A stretch of DNA of 64,000 nt, taken from Oasisia sp. SBJ-2009. Taxonomy: Eukaryota; Annelida; Polychaeta; Sabellida; Siboglinidae. The notes beneath the pieces were generated by a model, which saw only the letters and a list, made by a program, of their open reading frames with translations, did not search any database and was not told the origin of the DNA. The position numbers and the translations under genes were made by a program. The stretch lies in the NCBI GenBank assembly GCA_964017155.1, contig OZ024861.1, forward strand, positions 52,209,809 to 52,273,808, in the 5' to 3' direction. Within the stretch, counting starts at the first letter, position 1. Every line of letters begins with the position of its first letter. This document shows positions 8,348 to 19,700 of the stretch, piece after piece.

Positions 8348-9457
8348 TCACCCTTTATACGCGATCAATGACGACTTGTCCACCCAGCTGTTAAACGACT
8401 CGGGATAGCCTAACCATTTGATTCGGACCTGTGTCTTTCTCCCACGCTTGCGCTGCTGCAACACATTCTCGATACGATACACTTTGTCTTGGGTTACTAC
8501 AACTTTCTGGAGTTCTTGTTCGTAAAACGTACCCTCTATCCGCGAGCCTTGATCGTCGATCAAACGATACACCGGTGGATCCGTACGATGCACTGACTTA
8601 ACAGTAAATATCTCGTCACTCCAGTTGGGTAAGTAACCTTTCTTGAATTGCCTCTTGGCTTTACTGATACGAATGCGATCGTTGACTTTTAAACCAGGTT
8701 CGATTGTATGGGCTCTTTCGTTTCCGTACAATCGCTGCCACACCTCTTCTTGGTTGATGACGTTCACTTCCACCGGTGACATACCAATACTTCGGTGATA
8801 ACTGGCGTTGTACGAATCCACGAGATGTTGTAGCACGTCTAGGTACCTCAACGTCTGATATTTCGTGAAATATCTCCACATTCGAGTCTTGAGAGTACGA
8901 TTAAATCGTTCAACGATGCATGCTTTGGTCTCTTCGTTGTGTGTAGTGAAATGATGGATGCATTTTTCTTTTAAAAAATCTTGCAATTGTCTATTCAGAA
9001 ACTGTTTTCCTTTGTCCGTCTGCATTTTCTGTGGTCCATCGTTGTTCCTTAGCAGGTGACGAAATGCAACCGTGAGTGAGGACGCCGACTTGTTTTTCAA
9101 AGGAACAGACCAGGCTTTTTTCGAGAACACGTCAATGACGGTCAGAATGAAAGTATGTTCGTCGTTGTACCGTTTCAAACGTGACATGTCGACTAGATCG
9201 GCTTGCCATTGGTGATTTATTCCACCAACAACAACACGTCGACGTCTGAAACGATATCTCACAGGTTTGTGAAGAGTGTACGTGTCTTGTTCCGACAACC
9301 ATCGCTTCACCTCTTTCCCCGACGCCCCCAGGGCGGAGTGGGAAGCACGACGCAAACGATCGATACCCCCATAACTTCCGGTTTGCTTCGGGTCGTAATA
9401 AATGCTATTTAAAATACGGCTATCTGAAAGTGTCTTGTTATCTACGCGACCAGCCAT
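8348..9457 (-). CDS. Retroviral-type integrase with C-terminal chromodomain (Polinton INT)
   Basis: 369 residues. The rve catalytic core has Asp87 (WQADLVDM), Asp148 (QTDKGKQF) and Glu183 (CIVERFNRT), matching the D,D-35-E catalytic triad that cuts and joins element ends and makes the 6-bp target duplication seen here. The C-terminal ~45 residues form a chromodomain (YRIENVLQ...IKWLGY...NSWV), which tethers integration to histone-methylated chromatin in related elements. Start and stop are clean and length is normal for Polinton integrases. This gene is probably sufficient for insertion in trans or cis. Confidence 0.93.
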   Translation of the reverse strand: MAGRVDNKTLSDSRILNSIYYDPKQTGSYGGIDRLRRASHSALGASGKEVKRWLSEQDTYTLHKPVRYRFRRRRVVVGGINHQWQADLVDMSRLKRYNDEHTFILTVIDVFSKKAWSVPLKNKSASSLTVAFRHLLRNNDGPQKMQTDKGKQFLNRQLQDFLKEKCIHHFTTHNEETKACIVERFNRTLKTRMWRYFTKYQTLRYLDVLQHLVDSYNASYHRSIGMSPVEVNVINQEEVWQRLYGNERAHTIEPGLKVNDRIRISKAKRQFKKGYLPNWSDEIFTVKSVHRTDPPVYRLIDDQGSRIEGTFYEQELQKVVVTQDKVYRIENVLQQRKRGRKTQVRIKWLGYPESFNSWVDKSSLIAYKG

Positions 9458-9491
9458 GACGTAATAACACCGTAGTGTAGTGCGCGCTTAT

Positions 9492-10232
9492 TTAATACGG
9501 ATCCCACCTCGTGTGTTGCCACGGGGTGGTGATGGTGGAGGAGACGCGAGATATGCGCGACGACGACGATGAAGGACGTCTACCACTGTTGCCCGCGATG
9601 GGAGTGGGCGTGGTTTCTTTTGAAGCGCCGCCGGCGACGGAGGAAGTTGGCGTCTGTATGTAATTCCAACGTTCCGGGTTACCGACTAAATCCATTGGTG
9701 CGTTCACGTCCTTGAGACCTCGAGCGAACGTTTTCCAACCCACCGGTTGAAACGACTTCCGTTTTCTCAGAGCGTCGTTCACGAGATCAACGATGTTACT
9801 TCCGGGTACCGACACATTTCTATACACCATCTCTCCACGATCGTTCCAACTCACGGTACCTTTTATTTTATCGAGGAGACGACGTGCTTTTGGCTTCAAG
9901 CTTTTTGGTACACTATCTACGATTTCGTTTTCCACACCAGGTTCTGCTCTCGTTTCTTTCACTTCTTCGTCTTCTTTTACGGATGCTTTGGCAATAGTCA
10001 CACGCACGGGTTGTTGACTAGACTTGTTAGAAAAGACATTGTAACGCATCAACACCTGGTTATACAAAACGACTTTCTCTCTGTCGCTTAAGTCACCGCG
10101 GTCTAGAATGGATCTCATTTCGTCGTCGAGACGTCGCATAATATTTCCAATAGGATTGGAGGAAAGTGGCTGCGATGGAACGGACTCCAGCACACGGGGA
10201 TCGACCAGCGCCATTTTCTTTGCGTATTCCAT
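9492..10232 (-). CDS. Polinton-conserved protein of unknown function
   Basis: 246 residues. The N-terminus is KKMALVDPR-like. The middle is acidic and low-complexity. A conserved C-terminal block has WNDRGEMVYR, a Gly-Ser-x-Ile-Val-Asp-Leu-Val segment and a P-V-G-W motif. The tail is Ser-rich. I recognise this arrangement as a common Polinton accessory ORF, but no enzymatic signature is visible. It lies 34 bp beyond the integrase start in the same direction. Confidence 0.55.
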   Translation of the reverse strand: MEYAKKMALVDPRVLESVPSQPLSSNPIGNIMRRLDDEMRSILDRGDLSDREKVVLYNQVLMRYNVFSNKSSQQPVRVTIAKASVKEDEEVKETRAEPGVENEIVDSVPKSLKPKARRLLDKIKGTVSWNDRGEMVYRNVSVPGSNIVDLVNDALRKRKSFQPVGWKTFARGLKDVNAPMDLVGNPERWNYIQTPTSSVAGGASKETTPTPIAGNSGRRPSSSSSRISRVSSTITTPWQHTRWDPY

Positions 10233-10246
10233 AGCGGCCAGAATCC

Positions 10247-10509
10247 TTACGACTGAAGCAAGCTAATAACCAATGGAGCGAGAAGTGACTTGGCTAACGG
10301 AGCTAACAACGCCCCAACGAAACCTCGTATGTAAAGAAGTCTTCCTTTTTACCAAAGCTCGCAGGTCCTTTTAAGATGTTGTGTGCACACTCACACAAAC
10401 TTTGGACCAGACCTCCATTCCCCTTCTCAATAATGGCCCTAACTAATGCAGGGTCAGTCTTAGCCAGGAGACAAAGGCACAGTACGTTTCTCTTCAGTAG
10501 GGACGACAT
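10247..10509 (-). pseudogene. Small conserved Polinton protein, split by a frameshift
   Basis: The ORF starts at ATG 10509 and encodes a short helical protein (RAIIEKG...LCECAHNILKG) typical of Polintons, ending early at 10303. In another frame, entered near an A5 run at about 10350-10357, a hydrophobic Leu/Ala-rich tail follows and stops at 10247-10249. Relatives I remember are continuous across this point, so a one-base indel, or programmed slippage on the A-run, is likely. Function is unknown. Confidence 0.55.
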
Positions 10510-10544
10510 ATTGAATGATGGACGTGACTACGGCGTGGTTCTAT

Positions 10545-11180
10545 TTATATCTTTGGAATGTAAGCACACTGATACGTTCCAGAGTCAGGTATGATGTTAC
10601 TGCGCAGGCGCAAGTGTTCCGGTGTGGACTGTTTCAAGTCGACGAATAGGTAGCCGTGAGGTACGGACGTTGCGTCTCTGAATGCCTCTTGCATGTATTT
10701 TACACGACCTGGAAACATCTGTTTCGCTAAATTGACTACTTGTGTGTTGTCTCGAGGATTCTTGAAAAGAACCATGTATTGTGCGTTTAGACTGATGGTC
10801 CGACTCTCTTTCCCTTTTGGAAATACATTTTGCACCAAATATATAACCGACGTGTTGCAATGGTGACTCTTCTTCGTGAACAGTTTTGTCACCCTCTCGT
10901 CCGTTTCCGACATGAGATCGTCGATGACCACCAAATTTCTATTGTTAGGATCGAAAGACGACAAATCGGGAAGACCCTCGACGCATTCTAAGTTCGGATG
11001 TATGGTAGAGAGGGTGGAATACAATGGCTGCCATTCTCCGTAACACCACGTGATCTTTTCGGGTGGTAAATTTACCAGTGTGTGGGAGTGACGTAACAAA
11101 GATACAACAAAGGTTGTCTTACCACAACCTGTCGGTCCGGCGACGATGCTGGTAAACGGGTGAACTAACCTCGTGTCCAT
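10545..11180 (-). CDS. FtsK/A32-like genome-packaging ATPase
   Basis: 211 residues. Walker A GPTGCGKT lies at residues 15-22 and Walker B VVIDD at 84-88, followed by a conserved Ser/Thr-containing sensor region. This is the size and motif spacing of the packaging ATPases of Polintons, adintoviruses and other double jelly-roll viruses, which pump DNA into capsids. ATG at 11180; it is the outermost unique gene next to the right TIR. Its presence without a visible major capsid gene is odd. Confidence 0.88.
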   Translation of the reverse strand: MDTRLVHPFTSIVAGPTGCGKTTFVVSLLRHSHTLVNLPPEKITWCYGEWQPLYSTLSTIHPNLECVEGLPDLSSFDPNNRNLVVIDDLMSETDERVTKLFTKKSHHCNTSVIYLVQNVFPKGKESRTISLNAQYMVLFKNPRDNTQVVNLAKQMFPGRVKYMQEAFRDATSVPHGYLFVDLKQSTPEHLRLRSNIIPDSGTYQCAYIPKI

Positions 11181-11401
11181 ACTTTAACCAACTAACCAAC
11201 GGGATCAGGGTGGACGGTACTTATACTTATAATTATACGCATACTGAGAGAGAACACAACCAACCAATAAGGTTTGCAATTTTTTTTTTTATTAAAGCAG
11301 AACACATCACAATACATGTATTTACAGGTGATTTTCATAGAAGCTAACTAACCCAACGTTAAACATTATGTCTCCAACGCTCTGACAACACATGCATTTA
11401 T

Positions 11402-11974
11402 TTACAGTTCATCTTCTAACGCAGCAAGTACCATACGTTTAACATTATTTCGCCATAGCTCTGAAGGAGACTCCTCCAACCAACTCTTGATGGCATTCAA
11501 CTGTTCGGGTGCCACGTTGGATTGTCTAAGATCTACCTCGAGTAAAAGTGTCAACCAGTCCCTAATGACTGCAGTGGAGTTAACTTTGTCCACAGCCTCG
11601 TCAAAGTGCATGTCAATTAAAATGTCATCAGGCAAGAGACAATCGTGTTGGAGTTGACTAGGGTGGTCTATCTCGCAACCGTAGCAGCGTAGTTTCGAAA
11701 GCTCAGCGACACCGCATGCGACGTGACGTGCAAGCGTCTTCTTCATTTCGTTAACAGGATAGTCGACGGTAATGTTCGCCTTACACGCAGAAGTAGTAGT
11801 AGTAGTAGTAGTTGTTGTTGTTGTTGTGCCGTCAGACGGTTCCGTTGTGACATCAGTAGCAGAGTTCGACGAACTTGGAACAGGGGACGTGGAACGTGAG
11901 CAAGTCGACGCTTCGTCGCCGATTTGAAGTTCGGCCTGAAACAGCACGGACGCATGCAGTCTAGTGAAGAACCT
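11402..11974 (-). CDS. TIR gene 2, Cys/His-motif protein, right copy
   Basis: Same ORF as at 5914-6489, with one fewer Thr codon and a Phe-to-Ile change in the acidic helical part. The lack of an upstream ATG and the acceptor-like site are also conserved here. Confidence 0.55.
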   Translation of the reverse strand, partial: RFFTRLHASVLFQAELQIGDEASTCSRSTSPVPSSSNSATDVTTEPSDGTTTTTTTTTTTTSACKANITVDYPVNEMKKTLARHVACGVAELSKLRCYGCEIDHPSQLQHDCLLPDDILIDMHFDEAVDKVNSTAVIRDWLTLLLEVDLRQSNVAPEQLNAIKSWLEESPSELWRNNVKRMVLAALEDEL

Positions 11975-12590
11975 CTAGGTGAGTGACGTTGTAGTTGATG
12001 TAGCCGTTTCGTTTACTTTTCTTAATGGTGAGAGACACACGTGTGCCTACCAAAGTGTTCAGCTTGGACATCCGCATGCTTTCGTGCATAACAGAAAAGT
12101 CTTTTGCACCGACGTCTAACAGACTGGCCATGCACTTGTCAAATAACGTGAACCATACAAAACGACCCGTGGCTGACTCAACGTAGCGTACTCCGACGAG
12201 GAAGTAAGTGTTGCCGTTCACGCATGCATGTCTTACACACCGAAGATTGCCGTGGTCGTCGACAATCATTCGCTTCTTGCAATACGCACATCCGACGTAG
12301 AAGGAAACATCAGTGCGTACCTTGTCGATAACGAGCCCTCCAACGACGAAGGCCGTTTTGTCGTCTACCGCCTTCTGTTCCAATGTGTGGAGGTCGACGT
12401 CGAGCTCGACGTCGACAATCTCTCGACCCGCCGCTGTACCGAATCGAGATGGCACTCGCTCGATGGGATGACTGGTGGTGGTGGTGGTGGTGGTGGTGGT
12501 TGCCTCGACGCTCTCGTCTCTTGTATTTTGCATGCCGACAACCGGGTTGTAGTAGCAGTACTCTGAGTGGTTCAGCATAACGTTAGCCAT
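11961..12590 (-). CDS. RPA-like ssDNA-binding protein, right TIR copy
   Basis: 209 residues, identical by eye to the left copy (5298-5927), including the zinc ribbon and the Thr run, although synonymous differences exist at the DNA level (for example GTTGAC versus GTCGAC near the ELDVDL segment). Identity at protein level with silent changes hints at constraint. Confidence 0.65.
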   Translation of the reverse strand: MANVMLNHSEYCYYNPVVGMQNTRDESVEATTTTTTTTTSHPIERVPSRFGTAAGREIVDVELDVDLHTLEQKAVDDKTAFVVGGLVIDKVRTDVSFYVGCAYCKKRMIVDDHGNLRCVRHACVNGNTYFLVGVRYVESATGRFVWFTLFDKCMASLLDVGAKDFSVMHESMRMSKLNTLVGTRVSLTIKKSKRNGYINYNVTHLEVLH

Positions 12591-12633
12591 GTCGATGTCA
12601 GAGAACGAATGACAACCTCGAAATTCGGCCGGG

Positions 12634-12832
12634 TTATATACGTTATCGCTTGGGTCACGTGGGCGGTCGAAGCGTTACAACCAATGACAACTCGACAAAT
12701 ATATACGCTGACACGACGAAACATACTTACAAGAATGCTATTTCTGGTATAAGCGTACCGTTTTATTGCAACATTGTATCGAGTTGAATGAAAAAACAGC
12801 GAAGTCACAGAGTACAATATTAAGTCACGTGA
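12634..12832 (-). promoter_or_regulatory. Putative promoter of the right RPA-like gene
   Basis: Mirror of the left promoter: TATATAA on the - strand at 12634-12640, CACGTG at 12656-12661 and TCACGTGA around 12826-12831. Confidence 0.5.
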
Positions 12833-12847
12833 TCGATTAGCCAAATA

Positions 12848-13175
12848 CGTATCCGGCAGGTGACCCCACCTGTTCTTTCCCCAAGTTTATAATTCGTCAC
12901 CTATCCGCAAGGGGACGCTACATAAACCCTAACGCCATTTTGACTTAATTAAAAAAATAAGACACGAATTTATATAGTATTAGTTTGTGAACTGTCCGTA
13001 AGAGGGCGACACTAATGCACGACCTATCCGCCAAGAGGCGCCACTTTCAATAATAAGACGCACGAATTTGTGTAGTTTTAGTTTGTAACTTGTCCACCAG
13101 GCGGCGCCACTAGTGTATGATCTATCCGCCTGATGGCGCCACTAGTACACGACCTATCCGCCAGGTGGCGACACT
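12848..13175. repeat. Subterminal GGCGCC/GGCGGATAG repeats, right end
   Basis: Inverted counterpart of the array at 4705-5035, with the same order of repeat copies. Confidence 0.75.
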
Positions 13176-13238
13176 TGACTGGAGGAATTCCGGCGCGGCA
13201 GGCTTACCACGATAGGCACCTAACATACTACTAATGAG

Positions 13239-13669
13239 AAATGCTTTATACAAAAATACGCCATGTCCTGCACAAAACTGACCTTCTTGCCAAGGTTACC
13301 TTGTAGAATATATTAAATTAAATCATTGATATACGACAAAATGCAATTAGCACGGGCTGTTTTTTATTAACTTTTCCTAAGGTGAATGGTAGTTGCTTAC
13401 AATTTCGACGAATACATTGAAATGTTAAGGTGGTTGGTATCTTCCTTATGAATTATGGTGCACTTGATAGGTTGCATTTGCTATCAAAATATATCGCAAA
13501 ATAACTGTTTGCCTCATTTTAATGTGACAACAATAATGTGGCTGCAAATTTGTAGACATACTCGGTCATGGTATGCCATATATCTGTCCAACCATTTATA
13601 TGAGAGTCAGCAATATATTCTTGCCGATGCAGAAACCGATTTGGTGATTATGTTACGCATGTGTTTCAG
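13239..13669. other. Flank of the Polinton, no gene seen
   Basis: AT-rich sequence without a convincing ORF. It lies between the Polinton target duplication and the first candidate glutamate-receptor exon. Confidence 0.5.
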
Positions 13670-13713
13670 TTGACAGTGCGTCGAAACGAACCCTTAAAGT
13701 CACTGCCGTCAAG
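13670..13713 (+). CDS. Candidate first LBD exon of the poreless glutamate-receptor-like gene
   Basis: An AG at 13668-13669 (GTGTTTCAG) precedes a short open stretch ending KRTLKVTAVK, with a consensus donor AAG|GTAAGT at 13714. The residues resemble the first beta-strand of an iGluR S1 lobe (T-L-K-V-x-T). Phase 0 at the donor matches the next exon. It is short and an intervening exon carrying the usual PYV motif may have been missed. Confidence 0.4.
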
Positions 13714-16700
13714 GTAAGTAGTTGTCGAGTCGAATCAGAATGCAGTACGCACATTATCTATTCTTACTTACTTACTGAGTTACTGACTGACTTACTTATC
13801 ACAGTCTAGATTTAATGACCCTTCGGATATAACGCACTACTAATAATGGAAACTATTGTTCACGCCAAAATATAGTCGCTTCGTCAGCATGAATTTCTTA
13901 GCGTGCCTGTGACACTCGTTTCCCCTAGGTGAAAAGCAACATGCAATTCAATGTCATTATTTGGTGTACTGGTATCATGTGGCTCTGATTGTACCCAAAA
14001 GGTTCATGGGACAATGACTATTAAATGAAAACATTGCTATTTCTGTTGCCCGTGCATAAAGTCAAAACGTGCTCGAAAATTCCGATTGGACAGGGAATGA
14101 TTCAAACTACTGTGGGGTCGCCCCTAACATGAATACACACTCATTTACTTACGGCCGGTCACGCCGGGTGGCTTTTTGGGCAGCGACGAAATGCTTCCAC
14201 ATAGGTCTATCCCTTGCCAATTTCTCGATGGTGCCCCAACTTTGTCCTGCCTCCATCTCTATTTCCATTGTTCGGTGCCATAATGTTTTCGGACGTCGCT
14301 TTATTTTCCAAAAGGGATTCAACGCACTACGATTCTGGTGATGGATGTAACTTCTTTTCGAATCATATGCCCAATGCACTTCCTTCGTCTTTTGATGATA
14401 ATGGATCGCAAGCTTTCCTCATTGATCCCAGCAGTAGTTGCTCATTGCAGCTTGTTCTGGGCCAGAATATTCTTAGGATTTCCCAGGAGATTGATTGTGT
14501 GGAAGGCAGTCTGGATATGTATTGCTCTATCATACGCCCGCCCGCCCGCCGTGCAATTAAACAAGTCTAATAGGAAGTAAAGTGTAAAGCGCTCTGAGGA
14601 TGGGACACGTTTCATATGAGAACATTCCTTTCGACTTTTACTTAAAATTTTTATATGACCAATGATTGCCATAGGTCATGATAACAATACTTACAAGCAG
14701 ATAATAGTGTGGGTGGAATTGGAAAAAGAAACTTTGAATCGGAATCGCCATAATCTATGGTTCAGTTGAATCAATCCCGGGTCTGGTAATATCTTAGCAA
14801 AAACGGGTGGTAATAATATGATTCCTTTGTTTGATTTGTATTTGCAAAAAAACAGGTTACATGGATCGCTAAAGCCGGATAAATTACCCCGCTAGCGCTT
14901 TATAGACTGACGTTACACCATTATTTATCAGCCAGTTGCAAAATGTAAATTAGCGGTGCCGCATTATTTATGCAATGGATCTCCTTTACAGGTGAATCCT
15001 GATATGATGGAAGACAAGGATAGCCCCAAGAAGTACAGGGGTTTTATGGTCGAATTGTTGGACAGAGTAGCAGAGATTGTTGACTTCGACTACACAATCA
15101 ACATCCCTGAAGAAAACTTGTTTGGCTGGAAAGTGAACGCCACACACTGGAACGGGATGATAGGTGAAGTGGCCGCTAAGGTGATCGTCAACGATGACGT
15201 GTACATGTGTAGAAAATTACTAAATAATAAAGTCAAGGGCGTAAAGCCATCTTGACGATTGCATACTACGCCCTATAGGAACGTACCTTTAGTAAGGGAA
15301 ATTATTCTTTCAATATCTTCATATATAATAATAATAATAGTTCTTCCGTCGCGTTTGTTGCTGGTGAAACTGCAAATTGTAGTTGGGCATGAAGCTGCCG
15401 GAGACGGAGGTTGGGGGTTCGTACATGTAGCAAATACGCTAGGTATTCCGACGCGAAATCATGCAGCGTCTTATATATAAATACAAGTACGTTAAACAGT
15501 ATGCGTTGTCTGACAGGCAACCAGTGCAGGTGCTCGGAAACAGGCGTGACGTGAGAAGAGATACGTATTAGGACAACCAGGCGGACTGTCCTGTTGTGTG
15601 TCTCGAGTTGTGTTAAGTGATATTCATTCCCACGGGTTGATCCAGCAGCTGAGCGTTGCTCAATATTTAAAAATTCCTACGGGATTCATGCTGTAATGAA
15701 GAAGTTATCCAACCCGCCGGGAAAATGTTGAAACATTCAATTCTACGAATGATCCCAATTGGCCCGCTCGATCACATGCAGCATTTCAGCCCGATAGGTG
15801 CACAACTGGGGGACATGTGGGTGCTATGTTCATACATACAGAAAAACACAGTTTTATAATAACGGATTTTTGTAATTTAAAAATGTTTCCGCTTTTACGT
15901 TCATGTGCAATATAAGTTATTATATGCATGGAGTCAAATAATGTTTGCCATGCCTTCGCAGCGTGCAGATTTAGCGGTGGCGGCGATCACATTGACTACG
16001 GAACGCCGAGAATCTGTTGACTTCACCACGCCGTATGATGAGTCTGAAAACGCAACTACAACATTTTTGATTAAGAAGGGAACCGGCGGAGGCGCCATTT
16101 CTACCTTGGATGAACTCGTTGATGTGCCGGGCATAGCATTCGGCATAATCCCTTCGTCATCCTACGAGGTTTTCTTCAAAGCGGGGACAACAGAAATTAA
16201 TAGGAAGATTTGGAAAATCGCCCAGGTTAGTGACGTTATCTTTTGCACTCATTGGATTGAAGACGAAATACATTGTGGCGAGTATACAAAGGAATTGATG
16301 GGATATAGACTAGGTGAAATGCCGGAGTAAAATAGGTCAATATGGAGTTAGCTGGGACAAGCAAGTGATGGTTATCTAGACATATATTAATTAATAATGA
16401 AGATGTGTGCTGCTTTACTGAAAAATACATAACATAATGTGTTCCTGAAAATTGGGATATGTGGGTAATGACATGGCATAATATATGCATTTGGCATTAC
16501 TTGTTGCTGTGACCCATATATGGTTTTACATACGTCTTTTTTATTTGATGAATTATGCATCGTTAAGATATGGTCCAACAGCTCTTTAATACACATAACA
16601 CAAACAAATATTCGCATTTAGATTAGCCCAGCCGCTAAGTGACAAAATATGGCCTAATTGTGCGTTTTATGATACAAGCATGAAATTTGGCACACACTTA

Positions 16701-19700
16701 GAGTACATAATTAAAAAATTGGGATATAGGGCCATCTCAGATTTTGCCCTGGAAGGCGTTGGCAGCCATTTTAAAGATGGCTGCCGAAAACCAATTTCCT
16801 CTATCTAAAGACTTTTGCGACATAGACCAAACGTTTTTGAAACAAAACATACAACTTCTGGGTCAGTGATTTCAAATATGTTACATTTGACCTTCTACGA
16901 CATACAAATCCGCCAATTTTAAAGATGGCGGCCGCCAAAACTAATGTTCCCATATCTCATGAACTACGTTACTTGGAGCGGTAGTGTTGTTGTCACAGAA
17001 TAAGTATGTGAACAGCCAATGTCAGTGATTTGAATATTTTGCATTTGACCTTCATCGACCTTCGTACCCACCATTTTAGAAAATGACGGCCGTTGGAACA
17101 ACGACGTCTTCCTGTAATGTTGTTCTATTAGTTCTATCAGGTGCCGATCATCACTGTAGATCATCCATTGTACACCCTTGCAAAACAAATCCAGTGGAGC
17201 TGGCCTGCAAGTCACGGAGAAGATCAGTTTGTGGTGATGTTTGGTGGGCTGCACATCGAGATGGCTGCTCTTAAAGCACTCGGCGACCTTTTGGAGAGCA
17301 GTGGTTAGACATGTGCATTCATACAGGCCAGTCTTGCCACAGCTGGGACAGCAGATTCGTTTCTGAAGGCATCTCACGTGACACGCACCCAACGTGCTCT
17401 TCAGATCACAGCTTGTAACCTGTATCTACTTCAGCATAAGGCGTATGCAGAGAATTGTAATGGTGTGGAAGAGGGGTGCAATAAGATGTAACTGGAAGAC
17501 TGGTGTGATCAGAGGGTTGAATCTTGTCCTCTCTTCCTGTTTTGGTCCATTATCTTGCAGTTGGAGTTGGAGGTGATGATCTACGTGAGAGCGATACGAG
17601 AGGGAGACCTCCTGCTCTACATAGACGCACTGACCAAAATTGTTCCTTGGTTCTTCGCTTTGGGTCACACCAATTACGCCAGGTGGATACCTGTCCATCT
17701 GCGTGACATGGTTTTTCTGCACGACAAGCATCCTGGCGTCTTTGCAGAGTTTCGCAAAGGAAATTTTGTTGTCAAGAAAACAACACACGTGTTCTCTGGT
17801 ATTGCGATTGACAAGGCTCATGGACAGAATAATGCCTCTGTGAACGGTGATGGTGGGGCTGTGGGTCTGACTGAGAACCCTGCAGCACTGCGGCGTTGGA
17901 TGGTGTCTGGCCCTGAAATGGCACGTCTGATTGGAGAATTTGAGGTTTCAACCAGGAAGAGAAAGAAAACAGATTTCCGGCACCACGAGCAGAGGAAACA
18001 TGCCCAGATGACATTCGGACAAGATATCACGTCATTAACTGATGTAATAGAAGAGATGGGAAATCCATTCGCTGAGAACAGCAAGGATTTGCTTGTACTG
18101 GATAGCAGAGACCTTGCAGATCCAGCTGTGATTCACATGTTGCGTCAGATCAAATCTCTCGGACAAGAGCAGTATGACACCTACGTCAACGAGCGTCTTG
18201 TCAACCAAACAAAGCCCATTACAGATCCAATCAAGAGAAATAACCTACCACTGTTCAGCCGGCCTCCAGTCCGAGAGAAATCAAGGGTACAATTACAGCT
18301 GTCGTTACTCAAGAATGACTGTTCTTTGTTTTCCAGGTTTTACATAGCGTCACAAATACGGAGTGGTGATCTCAATCAGTGCTTTCAACATGAAAACCAA
18401 GCGTATCCACCTGCGTTATCACAAATGGAGAAACTGCGGACAGGGCCAAGGTTTGATCTGGTCGGCTGCTTGGAAGATCTCGTTCCTACACAAGACCTTT
18501 CCCCCACTCCCGTCGTACAAGTCGTCCTGCTTGATGGGGCTGCAATTGTTAACAAGCTTCGACCAGGTTTTGCAAAGACATTTTCCGATTACGCGACCCA
18601 AGTGTTCTTTCCGTACACCACATCGCAACTGCAACACGTGAACAGACTAGATGTTGTATGGGATGAATATATCGCAGATAGCTTGAAGGCCGAAACACGA
18701 ACACAGAGAGAGAAAAGTATCCGCCGATGCGTAGAACCATCCAACTCAATTCCTGGGAATTGGCAAGGGTTTCTACGCATTAACGAAAACACGATCGAGT
18801 TGTTTTCGTTCTTGGCGACTAGTGCAGAAACCATTGCCACCGACAAACAAGTCATCAGCACATGTCACATTGGTGTGCTGTGTACTCAGTCCCGAGACGT
18901 GTCAGGCCTTGCTCCATGCACCCATGAAGAAGTGGATACACGATCCTACTCCACCTGGAAGATGTTTTGAAACACAGCTATAACCAGTTATCCATTCGAA
19001 CAGTTGACACGGACGTGGTTGTACTTGCAGTGACATCAGCTCAGCGCCTCAACATCACCGAACTGTGGATTGCCTTTGGTGCTGGAAAGAACTTTCGATA
19101 TTTGCCGGCCCACGAGATGGCCAACACACTTGGTCCTGGTCGTTATGTTGCTTTGCCAATGTTTCATATCTTCACTGGTTGTGACACAGTGTCATGTTTT
19201 GGAGGCAGGCGCAAACGGACTGCATGGGACATGTGGAATGCCTATGACGAAGTCACACCAGCTTTCTGTGCCTTGGCTGCTACCCCGAAGACCGTAGAAA
19301 ATTGGCTGGGTCCACTGTAACGATTTGTAGTCCTGCTGTACGACCGTACTAGCAGCCAGGAATTTGTCAATGGAGCGAGGAAGCAGCTGTTCACACAGAA
19401 AGGTAGAGCTATTGACGGTCTTCCTCCGACACAAGCAGCACTTCTCCAGCACACAAAGCGGGCTGCTTACCAAGCCGGTCACTGTTTGGCACAGACGATG
19501 ATCGCGACTCCGGGGCTTCCATCTCCAAGTGAATGGGGGTGGAACAGGAGTGAAAATGGCAGTTGGAAAATATGCTGGACAACTCTTCCTGAAGCCACAC
19601 AAGCTTGTCGAGAACTACTGCGCTGTGGTTGCAAGAAGGGATGCATGAGACTATGTAAGTGCCTCAAGGCAGGACTTCAATGCACTGCTCTTTTCTACTG

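Larger units (their letters stand above)
4649..13232 (-). mobile_element. Complete Polinton/Maverick-type element with 6-bp TSD
   Basis: An 8,584-bp insertion bounded by inverted termini that begin AGTAGTATGTTAGG. It is flanked by the same six bases, AATGAG, at 4643-4648 and 13233-13238. AG...CT ends and 6-bp duplications are hallmarks of Polintons, virus-like self-synthesising DNA transposons. The internal genes on the - strand match the family: chromodomain integrase, FtsK/A32-like packaging ATPase, capsid-associated protein and small conserved proteins. No protein-primed DNA polymerase B, double jelly-roll major capsid or adenain-like protease ORF is present. The copy therefore looks structurally intact but lacks core replication and capsid genes, as a helper-dependent derivative would. 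The two TIRs are nearly identical, which points to recent insertion or gene conversion. Confidence 0.93.
11266..13232 (-). repeat. Right terminal inverted repeat (1,967 bp) of the Polinton
   Basis: Reverse complement of 4649-6624, differing by a handful of substitutions and short indels. It ends ...CATACTACT before the AATGAG duplication. Confidence 0.95.

Noticed and set aside
15905..16330. Independent 141-residue protein starting at an ATG-like codon
   Set aside because: It extends beyond clear acceptor and donor sites; the exon 15962-16225 within it fits the receptor gene in phase.
16964..17392. 142-residue - strand ORF with Cys/His residues resembling a zinc finger
   Set aside because: It is antisense to the CXC-family pseudogene, whose + strand translation matches a known protein family.
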